The notes under the pieces: generated by a model
Told to the model about the DNA's origin: nothing
Databases searched by the model: none
The model's input: the letters and a program-made list of their open reading frames with translations, nothing else
NCBI GenBank assembly: GCA_934378145.1
Contig: CAKXXW010000004.1
Span: forward strand, 34,307-98,306
From: an uncultured Eubacteriales bacterium
GTDB taxonomy: Bacteria; Bacillota; Clostridia; Oscillospirales; CAG-272
Reading direction: 5' to 3'
Length of the DNA stretch: 64,000 bases
Program-made: the position numbers and the translations under genes
In this document: positions 9,764-16,491 of the stretch, piece by piece
Position numbering within the stretch: position 1 is the stretch's first letter
How the letters are laid out: each line of letters starts with the position of its first letter

Positions 9764-10468
9764 ATGAGGGGGCTTAAGGTATGCATTGCTTTACTTAATA
9801 TTGCCGTTACGGTTGCTTTTCTGTATTTCGAAAATCGTCTGTCGCCGGCGGCTATGGGGATCGCAGTGCTGTTTTTTACTCTCAGCTCGGCACTTCATTT
9901 GACGGCACACGAATGCGGACATCTTGTCGGTGGTGCTGTAAGCGGGTATAAATTATTGTGTCTGCAACTCGGTCCGCTGAATATTGTCAGCAAAAAGGGC
10001 AAGTTCGTTCTCGTGTGGAAAATGTCTTTTGACGGACAGTGCGTAATGATACCGGAGCATACGGATCCGGTGCGTTTTATGTCATATAATATTGGAGGCG
10101 TCATTGCAAATGCTTTGATTGCGGTTCTGAGCTTTACGGCTTTGATCACAGGATCCTTCCGGTCCCGGCTACTGTTTATCGAACTTATATTTGTCGGCAT
10201 ACAAAAAATATTGCTGAACACAATTCCTCATAAAACGGGTTCGGTACCGAATGACGGATACATTGTGCGGCTTCTTAAGGGAAATACTGCTGTTCAAAAG
10301 GATTATGCGATGTATTTAAGACTTTACGGTAAGCTGTTTTCGGCTGAAGACATAAAGGTTCAGGATTTTATGTACGAACGGGAGGAGCCCGGAAATGAGG
10401 AAGAAATGCTATATTACAATGAGATCATGGATATACTGAACTCCGTGAATTCGCAGACAAATAAGTGA
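9764..10468 (+). CDS. M50-type (site-2 protease-like) intramembrane metallopeptidase
   Basis: I chose ATG 9764 because GGAGGG lies six bases before it; the in-frame ATG at 9746 has no ribosome site. The 234-residue product is mostly hydrophobic, with spans at about 6-24, 30-48, 110-130 and 135-155. The zinc motif HECGH is at 49-53, and a second motif NTIPHKTGSVPNDG near 151-164 fits the M50 pattern NxxP...DG that supplies the third ligand, so an active enzyme is likely. Such proteases cut transmembrane proteins or act in sporulation and stress signalling. It lies at the 3' end of the GTPase cassette behind a hairpin; the substrate is unknown, and the small membrane protein at 8011 is one guess. 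Confidence 0.8.
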   Translation: MRGLKVCIALLNIAVTVAFLYFENRLSPAAMGIAVLFFTLSSALHLTAHECGHLVGGAVSGYKLLCLQLGPLNIVSKKGKFVLVWKMSFDGQCVMIPEHTDPVRFMSYNIGGVIANALIAVLSFTALITGSFRSRLLFIELIFVGIQKILLNTIPHKTGSVPNDGYIVRLLKGNTAVQKDYAMYLRLYGKLFSAEDIKVQDFMYEREEPGNEEEMLYYNEIMDILNSVNSQTNK

Positions 10469-10505
10469 AAGGCAGAAGATGATTCATCTTCTGCCTTTCA
10501 CTTAT
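10461..10505. terminator. 22-bp perfect palindrome at the end of the GTPase cassette
   Basis: Bases 10461-10482 pair exactly with 10484-10505, overlapping the stop codon of the M50 gene. A run of T is lacking, but a hairpin this strong should stop or stabilise transcripts, and it also serves the reverse-strand reading frame ending at 10498. Confidence 0.7.
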
Positions 10506-10656
10506 CGGGAATTATCGGTAGCTCTATCGGCGAGCGGTCGGTGGTGTTTTCGGGGCTGTCTGTACTTTGATCGGGAGTCGCGGGAGTGCTTTCCGCAGTC
10601 GTTTTTTTGGGCTCTTCCGATTCACTCACGAAGGAAGCAAAACTCGCCCGCGCCAT
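10498..10656 (-). pseudogene. 52-codon reverse-strand frame, possible tail of a lost lipoprotein gene
   Basis: On the reverse strand an ATG at 10656 opens a frame ending at the palindrome. It encodes a Ser/Thr/Glu/Pro-rich low-complexity sequence (EEPKKTTAESTPATPDQSTD, then IELPIIPDK). This composition matches the linkers of lipoproteins in this genome. There is no ribosome site, no signal peptide and a stop codon just upstream, so I read it as the remnant 3' end of a degraded gene. It could also be chance. Confidence 0.3.
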
Positions 10657-10717
10657 GTGGGTCTACGGAAATGCCGCAAAGACCTTTGCGGGAATATGAT
10701 CGTCGGAGGCAGGAATA

Positions 10718-10840
10718 ATGAATCACACCGAAAAAGAAGTTTACGAGATCCCGCATATAGAGATCATCGCTCTGTCGACAGAGGATATAATGAGTGCATC
10801 CGACGAGGCATTTGAGATAGAAGACGAGTTGGAGATTTAA
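10718..10840 (+). CDS. 40-residue acidic peptide, unknown function
   Basis: ATG 10718 has GGAGG eight bases upstream, and a perfect rho-independent terminator begins three bases after the stop, so this is a complete small transcription unit. The peptide starts MNHTEKEVYEIPHIEIIALS and ends in an acidic tail (EAFEIEDELEI). Short peptides with a YExPxxExIxLxxxDIM-type core occur widely in gut Clostridia, from memory without assigned function. It has no Cys and no signal peptide. It could be a precursor of a modified peptide or a small regulator, but no modifying enzyme is adjacent. Confidence 0.65.
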   Translation: MNHTEKEVYEIPHIEIIALSTEDIMSASDEAFEIEDELEI

Positions 10841-10842
10841 GG

Positions 10843-10877
10843 AAAAAGCCTTCCGCCCTACGGCGGAAGGCTTTTTT
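10843..10877 (+). terminator. Rho-independent terminator after the small peptide gene
   Basis: Stem AAAAAGCCTTCCGCC with loop CTAC and a complementary arm ending in TTTTTT. Confidence 0.95.
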
Positions 10878-10901
10878 GTTATATAAAATGACGGTCTGCG
10901 G

Positions 10902-10930
10902 TTGATTATTTTCGCCGACTATGTTATAAT
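10902..10930 (+). promoter_or_regulatory. Sigma-A promoter for the SGNH lipoprotein, upstream of the MITE-like element
   Basis: TTGATT, 17-base spacer, TATAAT with an extended TG at -15. The transcript would begin just before the inserted element and run through it. Confidence 0.75.
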
Positions 10931-10941
10931 TCAGTTAATCT

Positions 10942-11111
10942 TTAAGGCATCACCGCGCAATTCCGATGGTGCAATTGCGAAGTCGAATTTTTCGTCAGAC
11001 GATACAAAAATTCGCAGGCTGTAGCCGAGCTACAGGCAAGGATTTTTGTGAAGTATGACGGGAAAGGCGCGAGCAAGTGTGCCAATCGCGAATTGCGCGG
11101 TGATGCCTTAA
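10942..11111. mobile_element. 170-bp MITE-like element with 22-bp perfect terminal inverted repeats
   Basis: Left end TTAAGGCATCACCGCGCAATTC (10942-10963) is the exact reverse complement of 11090-11111. The ends carry TTAA, which may be part of the element or a duplicated target. The interior has no coding capacity but contains further complementarity, for example CTGTAG ... CTACAG around 11020 and two AAAAATTC/GGATTTTTG-like blocks. This is the structure of a non-autonomous miniature transposon. No transposase and no second copy are in this window. Its right end supplies part of the AAGGAG ribosome site of the next gene. Confidence 0.85.
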
Positions 11112-11123
11112 GGAGAATTTCAT

Positions 11124-12047
11124 ATGAAAAGGATCGTATCTGTTATGCTTTGCGGATTTATGATGTTTTCGATGGCAGCCTGCGCTGCCGGCGGATCGGG
11201 AGAGGTATCTTCGACGACGACCGGTGCGCTTTCTTCGGATGTCCCGACCTCACCCGGCACGACGACCGGCACGCCCGGTGAGGTCTACACGCCCGTTGTA
11301 TCCGAGCCGCGCGACATATCGAAGGAATACCGTGTACTGCTGATAGGCAACAGCTTTACATACTATAACGAGATGAACCGCCCGAACGGTATCTTCTATC
11401 AGCTCGCGACGAACGCCGGATACCGTGTGACGGTCGATTCGGTCTACAAAGGCGGATACTACCTGCACCAGTTCCTCAACGAAAAGGACGAATACGGTGC
11501 GAAGGTGCTTGAGCTTCTGAACACCGTGAAGTACGATATGGTCGTGCTTCAGGATCAGAGCGCGGCGCCTATCACGAATCCGGGAGATTTCTACGATTCC
11601 TGCCGCAGCTTCAAGAAACTTATAGACAAAAACGGCGCCGAGATGTGGCTCTACCAGACATGGGGCTACAAGGACGGGTACAAGGATCTCACAAAATTCG
11701 GCAAGGACACCTTCGATATGGAGATGAAGCTCCGTGCGGGCTATGCGGCTATCGGAAAAGAGCTTTCGGTGCCTGTGGTCTACGCGGGTGCGGCGTTCTC
11801 GAGATCGTATAAGGATCACCCCGAGATAGAGCTTTACTACACCGACATAAAGCACCCGGGCGTCATGGGCAGCTACCTTATCGCATGGACGCTTTTCGGA
11901 ACGATGTTCGGTGTCGACCCGTCGACTCTGACCTGCGACGGCACGGTCGATCCGGAATATGCGAAGCTCCTTCGCGAGGCTGCGTCCTATATCGTGAAGA
12001 ACGGTGCGCCGGTAGAAGCTTCGTTGACAGTGACAACTACAACATAA
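11124..12047 (+). CDS. SGNH-hydrolase lipoprotein, amino-terminal part of a frameshifted gene
   Basis: Start ATG 11124 has AAGGAG eight bases upstream. Residues 1-20 are a lipoprotein signal (MAAC, lipid on Cys20), followed by a Ser/Thr/Gly/Pro linker to about 65. The enzyme domain has the block-I motif IGNSFTYY near 75-82 and the block-V-type DIKHPGVMGSYL near 240-251, as in DUF4886-like SGNH esterases; an acyl-ester on a surface polysaccharide is a likely substrate class. The frame ends in an unnatural VTTTT tail because the frame is lost near 12020; the natural continuation is in the next frame. A paralogue with a longer C-terminal part is at 34597-36081. Confidence 0.8.
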   Translation: MKRIVSVMLCGFMMFSMAACAAGGSGEVSSTTTGALSSDVPTSPGTTTGTPGEVYTPVVSEPRDISKEYRVLLIGNSFTYYNEMNRPNGIFYQLATNAGYRVTVDSVYKGGYYLHQFLNEKDEYGAKVLELLNTVKYDMVVLQDQSAAPITNPGDFYDSCRSFKKLIDKNGAEMWLYQTWGYKDGYKDLTKFGKDTFDMEMKLRAGYAAIGKELSVPVVYAGAAFSRSYKDHPEIELYYTDIKHPGVMGSYLIAWTLFGTMFGVDPSTLTCDGTVDPEYAKLLREAASYIVKNGAPVEASLTVTTTT

Positions 12048-12451
12048 AGGGCGAGAAGGATTCTCTGTCGCATTACAACGGTCTTATAACTCTCAATTTC
12101 GGCGAGATAGTCAGCTTTGACGCGATCGGGTATATGTCGGGCAACCTCAAGGGCTTTGCGCAGGCGCAGGATGTCTATGTAAGCGACGACGGGGTTAATT
12201 GGACGAAGGTCGAGTCGGCGTGCTACGATGCGTTCCGGACTCCTCTGAAGAGCGTGGATCTATCGGAAATGAAGGACCCGTACAACGGAAACAAGGCGGG
12301 TGTCGGCGTTATGTTCTCTATGAAGGGCTATTCCGGAAAGTACATAAGGATCGGCATCTACCGCGGAGGCATGATAAACACGAACACGACCGGTCTGCAG
12401 CAGATCAACACGCGCGAGATCGTGGTCTTCGGAAGCAGAAAGGCTTCCTGA
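12020..12451 (+). pseudogene. C-terminal part of the same gene, displaced by a frameshift
   Basis: Read in the frame starting TTC at 12020, the sequence continues as FVDSDNYNIKGEKDSL and carries a beta-sandwich resembling F5/8 type C (discoidin-like) carbohydrate-binding domains: ITLNFGEIVSFDAIGYMSG, VYVSDDGVNWTKV, GKYIRIGIYRGG. It has no start signal of its own. One missing base, real or an assembly error, would join it to the upstream SGNH part into a protein of about 440 residues. Confidence 0.75.
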
Positions 12452-12478
12452 GACGGCGGGAATTATAAAACAGCAACG

Positions 12479-12520
12479 ATCCCCCGCGAGCCGTATAAAC
12501 GGCTCGCGGGGGATTTAGTT
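12479..12520 (+). terminator. Rho-independent terminator after the SGNH gene
   Basis: ATCCCCCGCGAGCCGT, loop ATAA, complementary arm, then TTAGTTTATTT. Confidence 0.85.
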
Positions 12521-12536
12521 TATTTACAGGGTGTTT

Positions 12537-12816
12537 GTCTTCAAAAATTTAACGGCGCTTTTTCTTTGCAGGTAGGACGCGCAAAGAAAAAGCTAAGCAA
12601 AAAGAAACGCGGTAAAGGGGATTTCGCCCTCTGCGGAGGGCGACCAAAGGCTCTGCCTTTGGATTCCGCAAGCCTTTGAAAAGGCTTGACCTAAACTTGA
12701 TAAAGGCTTCGGGTGAAGACATCACCTTCCGGTGCATGATCCGCGATCCGGCGCTGCGGGTCGCACCCGCAAAAGGCTTGACCTAAACTTGATAAACGCC
12801 GCGGGTGAAGAAATAA
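12537..12816. repeat. Non-coding stretch of nested palindromes and a 26-bp direct repeat
   Basis: No gene is supported in the interval 12452-12816. It contains a 13-bp inverted repeat GCTTTTTCTTTGC (12557-12569 with 12581-12593), a hairpin CGCCCTC/GAGGGCG near 12630, CCAAAGGC/GCCTTTGG near 12650, AAGCCTTT/AAGGCTT near 12672, and two exact copies of a 26-base unit (12679-12704 and 12771-12796), each followed by a CGGGTGAAGA-type block. Similar palindromes close the window at 63721-64000. This is intergenic repeat DNA of unknown role. Confidence 0.75.
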
Positions 12817-14631
12817 TCAGCTCTTGTGTATCCACGCCGCCATGAGCGACTCTTCCGAGTAGGTCTGACCCGCCGAGGCATAATCGGTGAGCCTCATATT
12901 TCCGACTCTGAGGCAAAGCCTTGCATCCGGGATCTCGGGGCAGGGAGCTTCCTCGGTCTTCACGCTTCCGTCGGGCAGAAGCTCGGGTGCGATCACCTCT
13001 TCGGCGGTATATCCGAGCCTCGCGTCGGCGGCGAGCGTTATGCATCCGCGTCTGAACGCTATATATTCGTTTTCGCCCGGTGCGCCCTTTTCGGGGAAGA
13101 TCGGGAAAATCCTCATATCGAAGCCTATATGTATCTCTTCCGCGCCCTTACCGAGCTGAAGCTCAAGGTAGCCCTGCTTCGCTTCGAGACATTCTCTGCC
13201 GAAAGAGACCCTTGTGCGCTTGCTGTATGCCGGTATGCGAAGAAAGAGCTTTTCCACCCGCGAGGTATCGCCCGTGAGCTTTATCACGATCTCTCCGCGG
13301 TAGGGGTATCCTCCGCTGACAAACAGGCAAAGTGCCTTTCCGTCGCCGAAGGTCAGGTTATATTCGCCGTCCTGGTAGAAATTCAGATAAAGGCTGTTCC
13401 CGCGCATGACAAGGCTTTCCTTTGCGACATATCCGATCCCCGCTGCACCAATGCAGGCACAGCAGCCGTAGAACGAGCCGTTCTCCATCTTTTGGAAGCC
13501 CCCTACCTTCTTGCCGCGCACACCGTCGCGAAGGGGCGAGTAGCTGTCAAAGGGCAGGAATGCCGAATAGACGCTTCCGTCCTTGGTCTTCATTTCAAGG
13601 GCGTTTTTATGCGTATTGAGCGAGCCGAGCCAATCGTTATACAGGCTTATTTCGACCGTATCGGCGTAAACGGGATCCCCCGTAAGGCGCAGGAGTTGCA
13701 GGCAGAAGCCTATCAGTGTCACGGAAACACAGGTCTCCTGCATTATCCCCTGAAACGCGTCGTCGGTCTGCGCGAATGACGAGTGGTCGAAAAGCTCATG
13801 CGTGCAGCCGCAGCAGCCGATCACCGTGACATCGGCAGAGAGGAGCCTCCTTGCGAAATTCATAACGGCGCGGCGGTACTTTTCCTCTCCCGTGACGAAA
13901 TAGTATTCCGCGAGTCCCTGAAAGCACGACATAGTTTCGTAGGCCTTCGTTTCGGGATATTCGTAGGGGTCGAGCTTATCCTCCGCCGCGAGCGTGAATA
14001 TGCGGCTGCCGAGGTTTTCACCTTCGGCGACAAGCTCCGAGGCGTAGTCGAGGTAACGCCGCTCGCCCGTTATATTGTAGAGCTTCACGAAGGGTTCGAG
14101 TATCGAAAGGGCATTGACCCCCATCCAGAAATCGGAGGTCGAGGAGACAGGGATCTTGCCCTCTCCGCTCCCCGTCTTTTCGGTTATGCGGTCGGCGTGG
14201 CGGCAGAGGGCGGTGATTATCCTCGCTTTAAGCTCTTCCGCGCGACAGATCGGGAGGAAGAATTCGAGCGCGAGCATGATATATTTGCGCCCCCACATAT
14301 CCCATCCCGAAAATTCGGTCTCTTCGGTATAGGTCGAGAAGCGCCCATCGCTGTCCTGCGCCGAGAGAAGGTCTTCGACAGCCTCCCTAAGCACCGAATA
14401 GAGCTTTTCGTCGTGCGTTACCTCAAAGACGAGGCAGGCGCCGCGCATCATTTTGCCGAAGTATTCGCACCTCCAGCCCCGGTTTGCCGAGTCGGACTTT
14501 ATCCTGTACTGCCGCACGAATTCCTTCCATCTTCCGGTGTCAAGGAGCTGATTTTCGGTTATGAAGCTCAGCGCGTCGGCGAAGGCTCCCTGAAAATGCG
14601 TGTCGATGACGCTTCTTTCGTTGTTTTTCAT
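12817..14631 (-). CDS. GH127-like beta-L-arabinofuranosidase (DUF1680 family)
   Basis: 604 residues, no signal peptide, with GAGG upstream of ATG 14631 and only 12 bases after the preceding gene. The long alpha/alpha barrel is followed by beta domains. Residues 298-301 read QETC and residues 390-391 are CC in FYGCCACIG. In characterised GH127 enzymes a Glu and Cys of the first motif and the Cys pair hold a zinc ion, and one Cys is the nucleophile, so the catalytic set appears present, although the usual CCPPN is changed to CCACI. It probably removes arabinofuranose or a similar sugar in the cytoplasm. It is the last gene of the isomerase, binding-protein, GLUG, metallo-hydrolase operon. Confidence 0.75.
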   Translation of the reverse strand: MKNNERSVIDTHFQGAFADALSFITENQLLDTGRWKEFVRQYRIKSDSANRGWRCEYFGKMMRGACLVFEVTHDEKLYSVLREAVEDLLSAQDSDGRFSTYTEETEFSGWDMWGRKYIMLALEFFLPICRAEELKARIITALCRHADRITEKTGSGEGKIPVSSTSDFWMGVNALSILEPFVKLYNITGERRYLDYASELVAEGENLGSRIFTLAAEDKLDPYEYPETKAYETMSCFQGLAEYYFVTGEEKYRRAVMNFARRLLSADVTVIGCCGCTHELFDHSSFAQTDDAFQGIMQETCVSVTLIGFCLQLLRLTGDPVYADTVEISLYNDWLGSLNTHKNALEMKTKDGSVYSAFLPFDSYSPLRDGVRGKKVGGFQKMENGSFYGCCACIGAAGIGYVAKESLVMRGNSLYLNFYQDGEYNLTFGDGKALCLFVSGGYPYRGEIVIKLTGDTSRVEKLFLRIPAYSKRTRVSFGRECLEAKQGYLELQLGKGAEEIHIGFDMRIFPIFPEKGAPGENEYIAFRRGCITLAADARLGYTAEEVIAPELLPDGSVKTEEAPCPEIPDARLCLRVGNMRLTDYASAGQTYSEESLMAAWIHKS

Positions 14632-14643
14632 AGGGGTGTTTCC

Positions 14644-16491
14644 TCACGATCTTTTTTCGGTTATTGAGCTTTTGCCCGCCTCGTAGGGAAGGGCGACTGT
14701 AACGCTGTCACCCTCCGCTCCGGCGACATAGCACTTTCTGAAGTTCTTCGTCACGAAGAGCGGGCTGTTGTAGCTTTTTATCTTCCATGTATCAAAAACC
14801 GACAGTCCCATGGGCCAAAGCACTATCGAGGCGTTGGCTGTGCGGTATGCCTTCGCGGTCTCGGTCTCCTGCCCGTAGGTCGTGTAGCCGTGGTGAGCTA
14901 CCTGAATGATGTCCGACCTTATGTAGTCGCCGTACATGGCGTTCAGTATGCCGAAAGCCTTGCCCGTCGCGTCGCCCGTGCAGAGAAATGAGGTCTTGCC
15001 GCCGAAGGTCATTTTTATGATCGGCGAGGTACCGTTAAGTGCATTGCAGGTGTCGGGAGCGCTGCTTTCGAGCGTATAGAGTATCTCGGCACGGCAGTCG
15101 GCGAAGAAGAAGACCTGCCCCGGGTGGACCTTATAAAGGGTCGCACCGAAGGCTTTTGCCGCTTCGATTATCTTCACATATTCGGCGCCCTCGGTCTTTC
15201 GCCAATTCTTGCCGTATTCCGAAGACAGGATCGATTTGTTTCTCTCGCTGTCCGAGATGAAGTTCGTCAGAAAGCGCTCGACCCTGATCCCCTCAGAGAC
15301 AAAAGCAGGATAATTATAACCTATCATCGCAAAATGGTCAATATGTATGTGTGAAATTATCCACGCGGCGATGATCGGTTTGTCGGTATATTCCGCGGAT
15401 TGTGCCTTTATCGCGTCGATAAGGAGCTTTGCCTCGGTACTGCGGTTATATCCTCCGTCGATGACTATGAAGCGCCCGTCGGTGAGCCTTATCAGCATCG
15501 AAAGACCGTTCGTTATCTGCTTGCCCTCGCTGTCCTTGTGTTCAAGTCCGAGCATCGTGATCTGTGAGGTCGTCACAGCCGCGTATTTGTTGTCGCCTTC
15601 AACTCCCGTTCGCGGTGCGAGAGGCTCGATGAGTATCCTCACACTGCCGTCGTGCTTATAATATCCCGCATTGACGGTGAAGATGTCGCTCTCGAAGGTA
15701 GAAAAGAGGTTTCCCGCCATCTCGTTTTCGGTGTAGAGGGTATAGCCGTTCGCCGCGAGTTTTTCTTTATACTGCCTGTATTCGTCGGGGGTCGTGCCGC
15801 GGACGATCACTTCGTCGCAGCTCATACCCGTCGTGCGCAGTCCAGCGTCGTATATAACGGCGCTGCTGCCGCCTTCAAATACCGGAAGCCCGCCGAGCCT
15901 TGTGTCGACGGTTATACGGGTGTCAAGGCTGTCGGAGTGCAGGGCGATGACCTCGTTTTCTCCGTCATATCCCGCAGTCATGAGCTTTATGAGGTGATCC
16001 GCGGCATCGTCAAGAAGGTCGTAATCGAATGCCGCCACGACTATCTTTTTGCCGACGAGCCTTACCGTCCAATCGCCGTAGGTGCAGTCGGCGAGAGCTT
16101 CTGCCGTTTCCTTCCTCGAGGTGACACCGACAAGGATCTCGGGGTCGTCGTTGTCGGCTCCGACGGGAAGGCTGTCGCTGCTGAGCCGGCAGGGGCTTCC
16201 GGTGAGGTTTCCGAAAGCCGTGCATATCTTCTGCGCCGCCTTTACGCTCTTTGAGGATATATCGTCGGCATCGGGGCGCACGACGGTGACGCCGAATTCG
16301 CCGCCCGTCTTTTTTATTTCAAGGGATCTGTCGGTCCTGTTTTCGCCGGTATCCGAAGGAACCGCTACGGAGTCAGACCCCGTAACGGTTCCGTTTCCCC
16401 CGTTCCGCTCGGTGCAGGAAACGGCAAGGAGCAGGATGAGGATGATGATTATTGCGGATACTGCGGCTTTTCCTATGCCGCGCCCGGTCAT
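14644..16491 (-). CDS. Lipoprotein with C-terminal ComEC-like metallo-beta-lactamase domain
   Basis: ATG 16491 overlaps the TGA of the upstream gene (ATGA), so translation is coupled. The 615-residue product has a lipoprotein signal ending LLAVSC (Cys26) and a Thr/Ser-rich linker. Residues about 60-180 resemble the small alpha/beta domain found before some glycosidases (EILVGVTSRKETAEAL). The C-terminal half has the metal motif SHIHIDHF, then LCTGDATG and AHHGYTTYG, as in the metallo-beta-lactamase domains of ComEC-type proteins. It should be an outer-face metal hydrolase; whether it acts on a phosphodiester or something else cannot be told. Confidence 0.75.
   Translation of the reverse strand: MTGRGIGKAAVSAIIIILILLLAVSCTERNGGNGTVTGSDSVAVPSDTGENRTDRSLEIKKTGGEFGVTVVRPDADDISSKSVKAAQKICTAFGNLTGSPCRLSSDSLPVGADNDDPEILVGVTSRKETAEALADCTYGDWTVRLVGKKIVVAAFDYDLLDDAADHLIKLMTAGYDGENEVIALHSDSLDTRITVDTRLGGLPVFEGGSSAVIYDAGLRTTGMSCDEVIVRGTTPDEYRQYKEKLAANGYTLYTENEMAGNLFSTFESDIFTVNAGYYKHDGSVRILIEPLAPRTGVEGDNKYAAVTTSQITMLGLEHKDSEGKQITNGLSMLIRLTDGRFIVIDGGYNRSTEAKLLIDAIKAQSAEYTDKPIIAAWIISHIHIDHFAMIGYNYPAFVSEGIRVERFLTNFISDSERNKSILSSEYGKNWRKTEGAEYVKIIEAAKAFGATLYKVHPGQVFFFADCRAEILYTLESSAPDTCNALNGTSPIIKMTFGGKTSFLCTGDATGKAFGILNAMYGDYIRSDIIQVAHHGYTTYGQETETAKAYRTANASIVLWPMGLSVFDTWKIKSYNSPLFVTKNFRKCYVAGAEGDSVTVALPYEAGKSSITEKRS

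Noticed and set aside
11048..11281. Frame starting within the MITE-like element
   Set aside because: It crosses the element boundary and the lipoprotein start in the wrong frame; no ribosome site.
12537..12816. Possible CRISPR array
   Set aside because: Only two copies of the 26-base unit exist, the intervening DNA is itself palindromic, and no cas gene is in the window.
13783..14667. 294-codon forward frame opposite the GH127-like gene
   Set aside because: Begins inside the reverse gene without a ribosome site and shows no domain.
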